Shown here in pieces: positions 1 to 9,032 of a stretch of DNA of 64,000 nucleotides (positions within the stretch are counted from its first letter, which is position 1; every line of letters starts with the position of its first letter). The stretch is from Lacticaseibacillus casei DSM 20011 = JCM 1134 = ATCC 393 (GTDB taxonomy: Bacteria > Bacillota > Bacilli > Lactobacillales > Lactobacillaceae). Location: the NCBI RefSeq assembly GCF_000829055.1, contig NZ_AP012544.1, positions 620,001 to 684,000 on the forward strand, given 5' to 3'. The position numbers and the translations under genes were made by a program. The notes below the pieces were generated by a model. It made no database searches. It was not told the DNA's origin and saw only the letters and a list, made by a program, of their open reading frames with translations.

Positions 1-840
1 TTGACCGTTGGCAGTATACGGCGTGTAAACAAACGGACTCTGCGGCAAGCCAGCAATAAAGGCGGCTTCCGGCAGGTTCACCTGACTGGCAGAGACGCCA
101 AAAAGTCCTTGCGCAGCCGCTTCGACGCCGGCAATGTTTTGCCCCTTGTTGTTCCGACCCAGCGTGGCAACATTCAGATAAGTTTCCAGGATTTCGTTCT
201 TGCTGAAGTGGTTGTTTAGGCGCCGCGCCAACATGATCTCCGCAGCTTTACGTTTGAAGGTTGTCTCTGAGTTCAAAAACATCATTTTGACAACCTGCTG
301 CGTTAAAGTCGAGCCGCCAGTTTGGTTACCCATGCCGGTTAAGTCGGAAAAGAAAGCCCGAATCACCGCCTTAGGCACCACCCCGTCATGACGATAAAAG
401 TCTTCGTCTTCAGTGGCAATGATCGCCTTGGTCAGCCACGGCGACATGTCACTAAGACTGACCTTTGTCGAATACAAATCGCTTTTGACATCGCTCAGCT
501 TGACGTTATGTGCAAAATACATACTGGAAGTACGGCTGGTGTTAGATAGCGTTGCCTTCATCGCTGCTTCGGTCGGAATCGGCGTTGCATCGATGATCGA
601 CACAAAATAACCGCCAAATAAGCCGAGGCCAAAAACAGCTGCAATGCCTAAAACGCCTAATAAGTAATAGACAATACTTTTGATGCTTTGAAGCGTGACA
701 TTACCGTAAAAAACAACGGCAGTTTTACCCGTTAAATGTTTGGAATCAGCTTTGGAATCAGGACGCCGCGTCACGAATGCCGTGAACCAGCGGCGAAATC
801 GAGTTCCAAGCGTCTTGACCCGATCGACGAACTTTTTCAA
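1..840 (-). CDS. Class A penicillin-binding protein (transglycosylase/transpeptidase), N-terminal part
   Basis: Polymerises and cross-links peptidoglycan at the outer face of the membrane. Reading from a TTG at 840, the visible 280 residues have a basic cytoplasmic tail, one membrane segment near residues 60-85 (VYYLLGVLGIAAVFGLGLFG) and then the GT51 glycosyltransferase domain: the catalytic-glutamate motif ATEDEDFYRHDGV and the GGSTLTQQ motif are both present. The TTG is chosen because a good Shine-Dalgarno (AAGGTGGGA) lies 8 nt upstream and no ATG is available. The C-terminal transpeptidase half lies left of the window. PBP2A/PBP1-type is likely; the exact paralogue cannot be told from this part. 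Confidence 0.9.
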   Translation of the reverse strand, partial: MKKFVDRVKTLGTRFRRWFTAFVTRRPDSKADSKHLTGKTAVVFYGNVTLQSIKSIVYYLLGVLGIAAVFGLGLFGGYFVSIIDATPIPTEAAMKATLSNTSRTSSMYFAHNVKLSDVKSDLYSTKVSLSDMSPWLTKAIIATEDEDFYRHDGVVPKAVIRAFFSDLTGMGNQTGGSTLTQQVVKMMFLNSETTFKRKAAEIMLARRLNNHFSKNEILETYLNVATLGRNNKGQNIAGVEAAAQGLFGVSASQVNLPEAAFIAGLPQSPFVYTPYTANGQ

Positions 841-918
841 GTGCTTGTCCCACCTTAAATTTTGGTCTAATATTCCTTAGTATACCGTAAAAATAAAGCG
901 GATTCTAATACTGTTGGC

Positions 919-1041
919 AGAGCGTGAGCCGGCGCGGTTAGAAGTCGGAGTATAAGTGGCCTTGGGCGTGATGGCCCGGGCTTAGGCCATCGCGACCAAG
1001 GTCCTTATACACAGACTTCTGCGCCGGTGAACGCGTTTCGG
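919..1041. repeat. Dispersed ~120 bp hairpin repeat, copy A
   Basis: Long imperfect inverted repeat with arms of about 45 nt. The left arm holds AGAAGTCGGAGTATAAG and the right arm CTTATACACAGACTTCT. Related copies lie at 5831-5950 and 34051-34170, with compensated base changes in the arms. It lies between the divergently transcribed PBP and HAD genes, outside both. It encodes no protein that I can recognise. Confidence 0.8.
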
Positions 1042-1067
1042 AGAGCATCGGTAAACAGACCGGTCTT

Positions 1068-1130
1068 TGACCATTGCGACCAAGGTTCTTATACGCAGAC
1101 TTCTGCGCCAGAGAATGCGTTTGTGGAAAG
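1068..1130. repeat. Solo right arm of the hairpin repeat
   Basis: Matches the right arm of copy A (ACCAAGGTTCTTATACGCAG, then ACTTCTGCGCC and AATGCGTTT) but has no left arm beside it. It looks like a partial or decayed duplicate placed directly after copy A. Confidence 0.65.
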
Positions 1131-1281
1131 CGCCAGTTTCTGTTTGCGACAACGCACTTCAAAGCCAACTTACCTGTTTGCCCTCACCATTCATAGTTTC
1201 AAGCGGCTTCACTTGCGACCCGCGTTGTGTTGTGCAAGACTGATAACTATATAAATAAGCGTGCGAGAACAGGGGTTAAAC

Positions 1282-1965
1282 ATGTATCGAGTTATTTTGT
1301 TTGATGTAGACGACACTTTGTTGGATTTTAAAGCAGGGGAACTAAAAAGCCTGGCTAAGATGTTTGCCAGGCTTAAATTACCATATACGCCGCGGATTGA
1401 GGCGAGTTATTTGAAAATCAATGCTGATCTGTGGCGTGATTACGAAGCAGGCCGGATTACGCGGCCGGAACTGTTTGACGTGCGATTTGCCAAGCTGTTT
1501 CGCCATCACCATTTGAACGCTAATCCGCATTTAGCTGAACGGACGTATCATCATTTTTTGGATCAGGAAGCAATTTTGCTGCCGCGGGTGACGGAAACTC
1601 TGGATGCCTTAAAAGACTATCGGCTGTTTATCGTCAGTAACGGCATTGAGCCGGTCCAGCGTGAGCGTCTGGCAACCAGCGGTTTAATTGATTATTTTGA
1701 GGACATCTTTGTTTCCGATAGTGTCGGGAGCCCGAAGCCGACCGTGGCGTTTTTTGATTATGTTGCCAAACGCATTCCCCGATTCAATCGGCGCGAGACG
1801 CTGATTATGGGTGATTCATTGACCTCGGACATTCAAGGCGGCATCAACGGCAAGATTGATTCAATCTGGTTCAATCCGCATTTTCAGCCTAATCGCGAGC
1901 AGATAACGCCAACTTATCAGCTGAATGAATTCAGTGATTTGACGAAGTTACTGCTTGCCAACTAG
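1282..1965 (+). CDS. HAD-superfamily hydrolase, YjjG-type nucleotidase
   Basis: 227-residue soluble HAD phosphatase. Motif I is FDVDDTLLDF at the N-terminus with both aspartates; motif II is IVSNG near residue 113; the motif III lysine is in GSPKPTVAFF; motif IV is MGDSLTSDIQGG. Length and motifs fit the YjjG/YfnB subfamily of noncanonical pyrimidine 5'-nucleotidases (house-cleaning nucleotide phosphatases). ATG 1282 is preferred over the upstream in-frame GTG at 1261 because AGGGG sits 6 nt before it. It converges on birA with a 12-nt gap. Confidence 0.85.
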   Translation: MYRVILFDVDDTLLDFKAGELKSLAKMFARLKLPYTPRIEASYLKINADLWRDYEAGRITRPELFDVRFAKLFRHHHLNANPHLAERTYHHFLDQEAILLPRVTETLDALKDYRLFIVSNGIEPVQRERLATSGLIDYFEDIFVSDSVGSPKPTVAFFDYVAKRIPRFNRRETLIMGDSLTSDIQGGINGKIDSIWFNPHFQPNREQITPTYQLNEFSDLTKLLLAN

Positions 1966-1977
1966 ACGATGTGTGGC

Positions 1978-2724
1978 TTAATTGGCTAAGCGAATGGTGC
2001 CAGTTGTAACGACCATTGTTCCTTGGGCCGTTTTTAACAGTAAGGCACCATTATCATCGAACCCGCTGATGATTCCGGTCAGCGGGTTTTGTGTACCGCT
2101 AACCGTGATTTGCCGACCGATCCAGGCAGCCTTTTTCCGATAAATCGGCATAATGGTGTCAGGATTTGCAAACAACCGCATGAGATTCGTCAAGAAACGG
2201 CCGGCAAGCTCCGGACGCGGATCGCTACCGGGCTTTTCAGCAAGAAGGGTCGTGATTGGCTGATCGGTTGGTAACGGCGCTGTCGGAGTCGAGAAGATGT
2301 CAACGCCGACGCCAAGCACTACAGCATTTTGTTCGAGCAATGCTTCTGCCAAAATACCGGCAACCTTTTGGCCGTTTTTTTGCAAGTCGTTGACCCATTT
2401 GATCGCGGTGACAATACCAAATTGGGTTTCAATGGCTTGCTGCAAAGCGACACCTGCAGCTGGCGTGATTAAGGCACGGCTGATTTGCGGGTGGAAGGCG
2501 TAACTCAGATAGAGACCGGCATCGGCAGGACTGGCAAAGGGTTTGCCATGGCGTCCGACACCGGCAGTTTGTTCACCGGCAATTAGAATTTGCGGCAACG
2601 TTGCTCCGTTTTGAACCGTTTGTTTTAAAACCGTATTGGTCGAGGTTACCGTTGCTTGCGTGGCCACTGCTGCGCGCAGGTGCGGATCATCTAACCATGG
2701 ATCTAAGCTATCAGGCGTTAACAT
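1978..2724 (-). CDS. birA: Biotin--[acetyl-CoA carboxylase] ligase, monofunctional
   Basis: Activates biotin with ATP and attaches it to the biotin carboxyl carrier protein. The 248-residue protein has the ligase core (TSTNTVLK; GEQTAGVGRHGKPFASP binding the biotinyl-5'-AMP; KWVNDL with the catalytic lysine; GQKVAGILAE) and a small C-terminal SH3-like domain (ITVSGTQNPLTGIISGFDDN). It lacks the N-terminal helix-turn-helix of repressor-type BirA, so it should not regulate transcription. A GAAAGGAAG ribosome site precedes the ATG. Confidence 0.93.
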   Translation of the reverse strand: MLTPDSLDPWLDDPHLRAAVATQATVTSTNTVLKQTVQNGATLPQILIAGEQTAGVGRHGKPFASPADAGLYLSYAFHPQISRALITPAAGVALQQAIETQFGIVTAIKWVNDLQKNGQKVAGILAEALLEQNAVVLGVGVDIFSTPTAPLPTDQPITTLLAEKPGSDPRPELAGRFLTNLMRLFANPDTIMPIYRKKAAWIGRQITVSGTQNPLTGIISGFDDNGALLLKTAQGTMVVTTGTIRLAN

Positions 2725-2755
2725 AAGAAAGCTTCCTTTCTGGGATTAATCGCAA

Positions 2756-2791
2756 GTGCGCCAGAAGTCAGGTGACAGACTTCTGGCGCAC
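2756..2791. repeat. Short perfect palindrome related to the hairpin repeat
   Basis: Perfect 14-bp arms GTGCGCCAGAAGTC / GACTTCTGGCGCAC around an 8-nt loop, between pepV and birA, both on the minus strand. The arms match the outer arm sequence of repeat copy A (AGAAGTC / GACTTCTGCGCC). There is no T-run, so it is not a typical intrinsic terminator; it may be a reduced form of the repeat. Confidence 0.7.
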
Positions 2792-2878
2792 AGGCACGAG
2801 CATGAATTTTAAAATTTGCCAAGAACTGTTATCAGTAATGTGAATACTGATTACATTTTAAAAATACAGAGACTTAGC

Positions 2879-4283
2879 TTATTTGACTAAGCGGCTGATG
2901 GCGTCGGCATAAATGGCCACAGCCGTGATGATATCTTTAATCGGCATGTACTCATTCGCCTGATGCATGACATTTTCCTGTCCCGGCATCTGGGCGCCGA
3001 AAGCGACACCCCGTTTGATAATTCGGCCATAGGTGCCGCCACCGATGACTTGTTCGTGTCCCGCAATACCAGTGTGGTCAGTGAAAGTTTGCAAATAGGG
3101 TTTTAACCAGCGGATCGTCACCAGGAACGTAATGCGGTTCCTGTGCATGGCCACTCAAGGATACGTCGAATTGGTCGGCACCAACCGCGCTTTCAATTTG
3201 ATCACGGATTTTATCAGCGTCGGTGCCTTGCGGGTAACGGACATTGACCAGCACACTTTGTTCGCCATCCTGGGTGAACGTGAAGATATCCGGGCTAGCG
3301 GTTAACTCACCCATCAGTTTGTCCGTGTAATTGATACCCAAGTGGTGGCCGCGTGAATCTAAGTGCAGATATTTGGCGATCATGGTCAGATAGGCTTTGC
3401 CTGCCGGATCAAAAGGCAAATCAGCTAGCAAGCTTGCCAGATAAGTGGCCGCATTCTTGCCATCTTTTGGTTCCTGGGCATGGGCACCTTTACCCACGAT
3501 TTCAATCGTTGTAGGATTGCCCAGCGTCAAGGTGAGTTTGACGCCTTGCTGATCAGCCCAGTCGCTGACTTGGGTCGCAAAGCTTTCAGGCAAGTCGCCG
3601 GTAATCGTTGCTTTTGCTTCTTGCGGAACCATATTGGGTCGAATACCCGCCGAAAATTCATTCAAAGTCAGTTGGGCTTCTGCTGCAGCAACCGGTTTTT
3701 GCACGATTTTGAAGCTGGCAATGCCTTTTTCGCCGTTGATAATTGGAAATTCAGCATCAGGAGAGAAGCCAAAGTCCGGTGCCGGCTCGCTTTCGAGATA
3801 GCGGTGCAAGCCAACCCAGTCGGATTCTTCGTCTGTGCCTAAGATGAAGTGAATCTTTTTATTGATTGGCAGGCCCAGATCGCGGACGAGTTTCAATGCA
3901 TAGTAAGCAGCAATGCTCGGTCCTTTATCGTCGCTGGTGCCACGACCGTAAATCTTGCCATCGCGAATCACTGGGTCGAATGGGTCGGTTTTCCAGCCAG
4001 GTCCAGCGGGAACAACATCGACATGCCCAAATAGTCCTAAAGTTTCAGGACCGCTGCCTAACTCGATCCGACCGGCAACATGGTCCACATTGAGCGTCTT
4101 AAAACCATCCCGCTCGGCAATTGCCAAGAAGGCATCCAGCGCTTTTGTCGGACCGGGTCCGAGTGGATATTCTGCGGTTTTATGCTCGGTGTCGCGTTCG
4201 GAATTGATCTTCAACAGTGTTGTGAGATCAGAAAGAAGCTGGGGTTCCAATCTTTCTGCTTCCTACTGCCAATTAATTGCCAT
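2879..4283 (-). pseudogene. pepV: Dipeptidase PepV, disrupted by a nonsense codon and a frameshift
   Basis: Zinc-dependent M20 dipeptidase gene. Reading from ATG 4283 gives MAINWQ then an in-frame TAG at 4263-4265, then EAERLEPQLLSDLTTLLKIN and the M20 core: LFGHVDVVPAGPGW, GRGTSDDKGP, GTDEESDW. Near 3093-3095 the frame changes, where one extra base in a short A run (T run on the coding strand) ends that frame at ANFH; the rest of PepV (HTGIAGHEQVIGGGTYGR, MHQANEY) continues in another frame to 2879. The joined product would be about 467 residues, the normal PepV length. A TTG at 4250 could restart translation after the nonsense codon, but the C-terminal metal/substrate region would still be lost. 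Two independent lesions favour a true pseudogene; an assembly error at the frameshift is possible. Confidence 0.85.
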
Positions 4284-4438
4284 GAGGTTAACCTACTTTC
4301 TTTCTATCGTTGTCTTTAGAATAGCATGTTTGTTCCACAGAAACGACTGAATCATTCAGAGAAAATCGAAAAGCGGTCAGAACACGGTGAAAAGCTTGTC
4401 ATGGCGCGATTGTAAGCACACCCATGTCGTAACCCTTC

Positions 4439-5779
4439 TCAACCGATTTCAGTGACCCGAGCATTAAGCAAGGGGGTGTCAAATGCCGAATTGCCTAATG
4501 CCCAGTGGATGAGCGGCTTTTCTTTTAGTGGAATGCTGCGATAGAGCATGAGCCAGGTTGCCATGTTTTCGGCAGATGGCAACAATTGCACATCTTTGGC
4601 TTTTAACCAGCCTGTTTTGGTTTTTAAGTAAAGCTGACTATTTTCGTAGCGTGCGGCCAGAACCCGTGCGCGGGTATTGTCCGCAACGTGGCCAGTAACA
4701 TTTTGCTGGTGTAACGGATCAGCGTAAACCGGCGCACGAAAACCGCGGCTGGTGACGACGATTTTTTGGTGGAGAAACAGGCTGGCCCAGCCGGCTTGGG
4801 GTGCGAGGTTGATCGTTGTAACTGGCACGAACGCGTTATCGCCGATTTGATAATACGTGTTGCCGGCAATGGTAACCATTGCAGAAATCGCAATCGGTGT
4901 TTGCGGTGCTAACTGTTCAGGGCGTAGGAGCGGCTGATAAGGGTTTTCGTAAACCGGAAGCGCCGAGACACTGGAGTTAGCGCCAAGATCGTTGATACTG
5001 GTGGTAACAGACGCGGCTTTCAGCGCCTGGAATTCATGCCCGAGACTCGTGTAGTTGGTCACAACACCGTCAATGTTGAGGTTAACCAGCCATGTCCACC
5101 GATCCCGATCCTCGTTCATCTCATCCCAGACGTACATTTTTTTGCCAAGGTCATGCAGCTGATTGACCAGCTGCGGCGTCACCAGATCCGAACTTAAATT
5201 AATGCCGTCTACATAAGTCAACACATCAAAATTGATCCGTTTAAGCGAACCAACAATTAAAATCCGCGGCACAGAAGGCAAATCCGCCTGCAAGCGCTTG
5301 AGACTGGCAGCCGAAAATGAATGGAACATGACGCGGTTTTCCATGTGATACTGTTTAATCAAAGCTGTAATTTTGTCTTCAAGGTGGGGATGCGGTTCGC
5401 CTTTAACGATTTTGGTTTCAATCAAGAATTTATGGTTTGTCTGTTGCTCGTGGGCGAAAAGCTCCTCGAGGCTGTGAACCGGTTCGCCATTTTTGGTATG
5501 ATATTGCTGAAGTTGCGCAAAAGTGCTCTTGGCAATGGTCAGATTGGCGCCGGTCATCCGCTGAATGGTTGAATCATGTTGAATCACGACCACGCCATCA
5601 GCACTTTCATGTACATCGAGTTCAACATAATCAGCGCCGTTGTTAAAAGCACTATCGAAACTTTGAAAAGTTTCTTCCGGATAGTTCAGCGGATCGCCAC
5701 GGTGGCCAACCAGCGTAAACCCTGAAAGCAGAAGAAATAATGGCAGCAGCAAAACTGCCACAGTGAATCGTTTGCCCAT
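4439..5779 (-). CDS. Secreted/membrane-anchored glycerophosphodiester phosphodiesterase with C-terminal wall-associated region
   Basis: Hydrolyses glycerophosphodiesters (possibly lipoteichoic acid derived) to glycerol-3-phosphate. From ATG 5779 the protein (446 aa) starts with a signal or anchor segment (KRFTVAVLLLPLFLLLSG), followed directly by the GDPD motif LVGHRGDPLNYPEETFQSF, then E and D ligands in YVELDVHESADG and the second catalytic His in VIQHDSTI. Residues about 265-446 are a non-catalytic region with repeated SH3/GW-like units (YYQIGDNAFVPV; KTGWLKAKDVQLL), suggesting cell-wall binding. The frame stays open upstream to 5902, but that part is repeat DNA; AAAGGAG before 5779 decides the start. 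Confidence 0.88.
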   Translation of the reverse strand: MGKRFTVAVLLLPLFLLLSGFTLVGHRGDPLNYPEETFQSFDSAFNNGADYVELDVHESADGVVVIQHDSTIQRMTGANLTIAKSTFAQLQQYHTKNGEPVHSLEELFAHEQQTNHKFLIETKIVKGEPHPHLEDKITALIKQYHMENRVMFHSFSAASLKRLQADLPSVPRILIVGSLKRINFDVLTYVDGINLSSDLVTPQLVNQLHDLGKKMYVWDEMNEDRDRWTWLVNLNIDGVVTNYTSLGHEFQALKAASVTTSINDLGANSSVSALPVYENPYQPLLRPEQLAPQTPIAISAMVTIAGNTYYQIGDNAFVPVTTINLAPQAGWASLFLHQKIVVTSRGFRAPVYADPLHQQNVTGHVADNTRARVLAARYENSQLYLKTKTGWLKAKDVQLLPSAENMATWLMLYRSIPLKEKPLIHWALGNSAFDTPLLNARVTEIG

Positions 5780-5830
5780 ACAGGCTGCTCCTTTCCAGAA
5801 AAAAACATCATACCATAAACAATAGCATAG

Positions 5831-5950
5831 TGAGCGCGAACCGGCGCGGTTAGAAACCGGAGCATAAGTGCCCTTGAGCCTAAATGGCTGGGCTTTGGCC
5901 ATTTAGGCTCAAGGCCCTTATGTGCAGGTTTCTGCGCCGGTGAGCGCGTT
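5831..5950. repeat. Dispersed ~120 bp hairpin repeat, copy B
   Basis: Same architecture as copy A. Arms AGAAACCGGAGCATAAG and CTTATGTGCAGGTTTCT pair; relative to copy A both partners have changed (GAAGTC/GACTTC to GAAACC/GGTTTC). An inner stem GCCTAAATGGC / GCCATTTAGGC closes the loop. It sits just upstream of the glycerophosphodiesterase start. Confidence 0.8.
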
Positions 5951-5984
5951 ATGGAGCCGGATTGCCTTACTATTTTTACTCCCC

Positions 5985-6046
5985 CAAAATGGTCATTGCA
6001 AGTAAGATCCCTACACGCAGACTTCTGCGCCAATGAACGCGTTACG
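5985..6046. repeat. Solo right arm of the hairpin repeat
   Basis: Contains ACACGCAGACTTCTGCGCCA followed by ATGAACGCGTTACG, the right-arm sequence, with no left arm. As with 1068-1130 it lies directly after a full copy, so full copy plus solo right arm seems to be a recurring unit. Confidence 0.6.
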
Positions 6047-6090
6047 ATAACCTTAAAACAAACTCAGCAAACAAATAAGGAGCGTCAAAA

Positions 6091-6405
6091 ATGGCAGAAA
6101 AATATCAGGTTTTTGATTTGATTCAGGAAATTACCCGACTTGACGGAAGCCGCTATTTTGAACTAGGCAACGTCATGTTGAATGGCCGCGCGGAAAAAGC
6201 AGCTATGAAGGGCTTTATTAAGCGGGTGCGGATTGTTCAATTGAATATTGCCCACTCGACGGCTGTCACAACTTATGAAAAATATATCAACGAGCATTAT
6301 GAATTTCCGCCAGCGGATTTGACCAGTTGGGAAGAATGGGACAAACCAGAAGGCCCGATTCGCGATGCTTATCATGAGATTCTACGACAAAATCATGTAG
6401 GTTGA
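6091..6405 (+). CDS. Conserved hypothetical protein, 104 aa
   Basis: Small soluble protein that I do not recognise. AAGGAGCG precedes the ATG. It has a mixed charge pattern with a tryptophan/acidic C-terminal part (SWEEWDKPEGPI) and no membrane segment, signal peptide or cysteine motif. It appears to be a single-gene transcription unit between the GDPD gene and the YibE/F pair. Confidence 0.75.
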   Translation: MAEKYQVFDLIQEITRLDGSRYFELGNVMLNGRAEKAAMKGFIKRVRIVQLNIAHSTAVTTYEKYINEHYEFPPADLTSWEEWDKPEGPIRDAYHEILRQNHVG

Positions 6406-6555
6406 TTCCGCAGCAATACAGGCGGTCTGGAATCGTATTCAATGAAACATGACAACATTTTAATAAAAACCTCAATTTTCGTGATGAATTCCGTGATTAT
6501 TGCAAAAAGCGGGCCTGTGTCGATTGTATTTCTCACTGTCAAACGGTCACGCGCT

Positions 6556-6584
6556 TTGCTTCACATTGACGCTACTTATATAAT
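6556..6584 (+). promoter_or_regulatory. Predicted sigma-A promoter for the YibE/F operon
   Basis: TTGCTT at 6556-6561, 17-nt spacer, TATAAT at 6579-6584, about 28 nt ahead of the GTG start at 6613. The -10 is perfect and the -35 moderate. Confidence 0.6.
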
Positions 6585-6612
6585 GTAAGGCATATGAAAG
6601 CGAGGGATCTGC

Positions 6613-7680
6613 GTGAAGTATCTAGGTAAATGGCTTATCCCGTTCGTCGCGGCGATCGCGGTTTTTATTGGCATGCAATTTGATAGCGGCTTCTATACCA
6701 AGCCGGTTGGTCAGGTTGAAGCGGTTAAGGTGGTTAAAACCACCACCCACCAAGACGAAGACGAAAATCGTGATCGCATGGTTAAGCAGCAGGTTCAGAT
6801 ACGCCTCCTCAACACAGCTAAACGGGGCAAACGCATCACCATGCACAATACCTACTCGTTTAGTGGTGCATTGGACAATGAACTTCGCGTGGGTGAGCAG
6901 GTTTTCCTGGATGTTGACAAGGGTGCCTATACCTTGAACAACGTGAAACGGGATGCGATTCTGGCGGCGTTGTTAGTCTTGACTTTTGGTTTGATCTTTT
7001 TGGTCATGGGCCGGCGAGCGTGGTTAACGAGCATTAGCATTTTACTCAACACGTTAATCTTCTTTATCGCAGTTGAGTGGGAGATCGGCAGTAAGCAGTG
7101 GCAGGCGTGGTGGTTATTTGTCATTTTGGCGGTGATTTTCACGGTGCTGACAGCAGTGTTTATTGTTGGAATTAAGCCGATTGCCGCAACAATTTCGTTG
7201 GGTGCCTTGTTGGCTACCACAGTCGCAGTGGCGCTCGGCTATGGCATTATGGCCTTGACCAATTACAGCGGCATCCACTTTGAAGAGGTCAAATACGCCA
7301 CTCAAACGCCGCAACTCTTATTCTTCGGTCAAATTGTGATTGGCTCTTTGGGCGCTGTGCTAGACGAGGCGAGTGACATTTCGGTTGCGATCTTCCAGCT
7401 TCATGACACGGCCAAGGAGCGGTTTCGGGCAGGGATGGCTATTGGCCGCAATGTTATGGGACCGCTGATTTCGGTTCTGTTTATGATTTTCATTGCCGAT
7501 ACATTCATGGAATCGGTTTTGTGGATCCGCAACAATAATTCGATTGCACAAACGGTTATCTGGGTGATGGGACTTGGATTTGCCCAGAGCCTCATCAGCG
7601 CGTTTGGTATTGTGCTGGCAGTGCCGGTGACGAGTGGGTTAGCGGCGATGATGGCTAAAATTAAGAAGGTGACAGCATGA
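6613..7680 (+). CDS. YibE/F-like integral membrane protein (large subunit)
   Basis: 355 residues: an N-terminal membrane segment (WLIPFVAAIAVFIGMQF), an exported beta-rich stretch to about residue 115, then seven or so membrane helices rich in small residues, including the family-type stretch GSLGAVLDEASDISVAI. This is the YibE/F family (PF07907-like), of unknown transport function. GTG start with CGAGGG upstream. It overlaps the next gene by 4 nt (ATGA), so the two are translationally coupled and probably form one complex. Confidence 0.8.
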   Translation: MKYLGKWLIPFVAAIAVFIGMQFDSGFYTKPVGQVEAVKVVKTTTHQDEDENRDRMVKQQVQIRLLNTAKRGKRITMHNTYSFSGALDNELRVGEQVFLDVDKGAYTLNNVKRDAILAALLVLTFGLIFLVMGRRAWLTSISILLNTLIFFIAVEWEIGSKQWQAWWLFVILAVIFTVLTAVFIVGIKPIAATISLGALLATTVAVALGYGIMALTNYSGIHFEEVKYATQTPQLLFFGQIVIGSLGAVLDEASDISVAIFQLHDTAKERFRAGMAIGRNVMGPLISVLFMIFIADTFMESVLWIRNNNSIAQTVIWVMGLGFAQSLISAFGIVLAVPVTSGLAAMMAKIKKVTA

Positions 7681-8414
7681 ACGCTATTCTTGCACTATCC
7701 TTGGTTCTGCTTGTCATGATGTTTATTGTCGGCGGCAAGCAAGGCTTGTCAAATTTCTTTGCCTTAGCCGTCAACGCCTTGTTAATGATCTTGGTCGTCA
7801 TTTTAATGGCCAGCGGGTTTAATCCGATTATTGTAGCCATTATTTTTGGGCTGATTATTTTGGCCAGCACGATTTTCCTCAGCACCAGCCAGCTTTCTGT
7901 CGCCGGACCGGCGTTTGTCTCGTCTTTGTTAATCATGACGTTATTGGTCGGACTGATTCTTTTGACGATGACGTTGAGCCAGACAGCGGGGTTTGGGCCG
8001 GAAGATTCCGAAGCACTGGAAGGCTTTTCCGTGTACATCGGCGTCAGTTTCCCGCACATTTTGATTGCCACTACCTTGCTGGGTACGCTTGGGGCAATTG
8101 CTGAAGCAGCGATTGCCGTTGCAGCCGGAATGGATGAGATTAAGGATCAGGCAAGTGCCACCGGGATTAAACAAATGGGGCACGAGATTATCGGAACTGC
8201 TTTAAATACGCTATTCTTTGGCTTCTTTGGCGGTTTTTCTTCTTTGTTTATCTGGTTTGCGTCACTGCGCTATCCATTTTCACAGGTAATTAATAACAAG
8301 ATTTTTGTTGGCGAACTCTTGCAGGTCTTGATTTCGGTGATTGCCGTCATTTTGACCGTGCCGATGACGACTTGGGTGGTCACGACCAGGCATGCACATC
8401 GCCGAAAGGAGTAA
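7677..8414 (+). CDS. YibE/F-like integral membrane protein (small subunit)
   Basis: 245 residues, about six membrane helices, lacking the exported N-terminal domain of its partner. It has the parallel family motif GTLGAIAEAAIAVAAGMDEI. The ATGA overlap with the upstream gene and shared family make a two-component membrane assembly likely. The substrate is unknown. Confidence 0.8.
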   Translation: MNAILALSLVLLVMMFIVGGKQGLSNFFALAVNALLMILVVILMASGFNPIIVAIIFGLIILASTIFLSTSQLSVAGPAFVSSLLIMTLLVGLILLTMTLSQTAGFGPEDSEALEGFSVYIGVSFPHILIATTLLGTLGAIAEAAIAVAAGMDEIKDQASATGIKQMGHEIIGTALNTLFFGFFGGFSSLFIWFASLRYPFSQVINNKIFVGELLQVLISVIAVILTVPMTTWVVTTRHAHRRKE

Positions 8415-8415
8415 C

Positions 8416-9018
8416 ATGCAATATTTTATTGCGGATACACACTTTTTTCATGCAGACCTTTTAGGGAACAACGATTTTGCTCCTCGCCTGTTTCCAACCA
8501 TTGAGGCAATGGACGCGGCGATGATTCAGGCATGGAATGCGCGGGTTGATGATCGCGATATCGTCTATCATTTAGGTGACATTGCGATGAATCCGGAGCA
8601 TTTTCCCCAACCGCCGGAAGTTTTGGCGATCCTATTGCAACTGCACGGCCGGATTGTTTTTATAAAAGGAAACCACGACTACGAATCACTGTTTAAGTTT
8701 CTTCATCGTCATGACCCGGGCGTGAACGGTTTGCCTAAGTTCACCTTCCATTCAGTTGGCACGATTATCAAGGATGACCATACGCAGTTCATTATGACGC
8801 ATTATCCGTTGATGATGGGTATTGTGAAGCAGACGCTGAATTTACACGGCCACATTCACCACAATAGCGTCAACATTGCAGAGAATATCAATGTAGGGGT
8901 AGACGCTCCGGAACGGGATTTGTTAGTGCCACATCTGCCTTTTGGAACCCCACTGACGGCGGCTGAAGTACACAAGATTTACCGGTTGAAGGCTGCGGTG
9001 TTAGCTAAGGAACGCTGA
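8416..9018 (+). CDS. Metallophosphoesterase (calcineurin-like), 200 aa
   Basis: Compact two-metal phosphoesterase with all family motifs: IADTHFFHAD (residues 4-13), HLGDIAMN, IKGNHDYE, MTHYPL and GHIHHNS. Such small single-domain enzymes act on phosphodiesters or phosphoproteins; the substrate cannot be read from sequence. ATG 8416 follows AAAGGAG by 4 nt and starts 1 nt after the YibE/F stop, so it is the third gene of that operon. An upstream in-frame ATG at 8392 lies inside the previous gene and has no ribosome site. Confidence 0.85.
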   Translation: MQYFIADTHFFHADLLGNNDFAPRLFPTIEAMDAAMIQAWNARVDDRDIVYHLGDIAMNPEHFPQPPEVLAILLQLHGRIVFIKGNHDYESLFKFLHRHDPGVNGLPKFTFHSVGTIIKDDHTQFIMTHYPLMMGIVKQTLNLHGHIHHNSVNIAENINVGVDAPERDLLVPHLPFGTPLTAAEVHKIYRLKAAVLAKER

Positions 9019-9032
9019 GTGCAATGTGATGT

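Noticed and set aside
938..1254. Open frames on both strands over the repeat
   Set aside because: Products of the inverted repeat (for example duplicated AQKSAYK motifs); no ribosome site.
5686..6033. 115-codon open frame on the minus strand across the hairpin repeat
   Set aside because: Its N-terminal part is translated repeat DNA and the rest is an out-of-frame reading of the GDPD gene.
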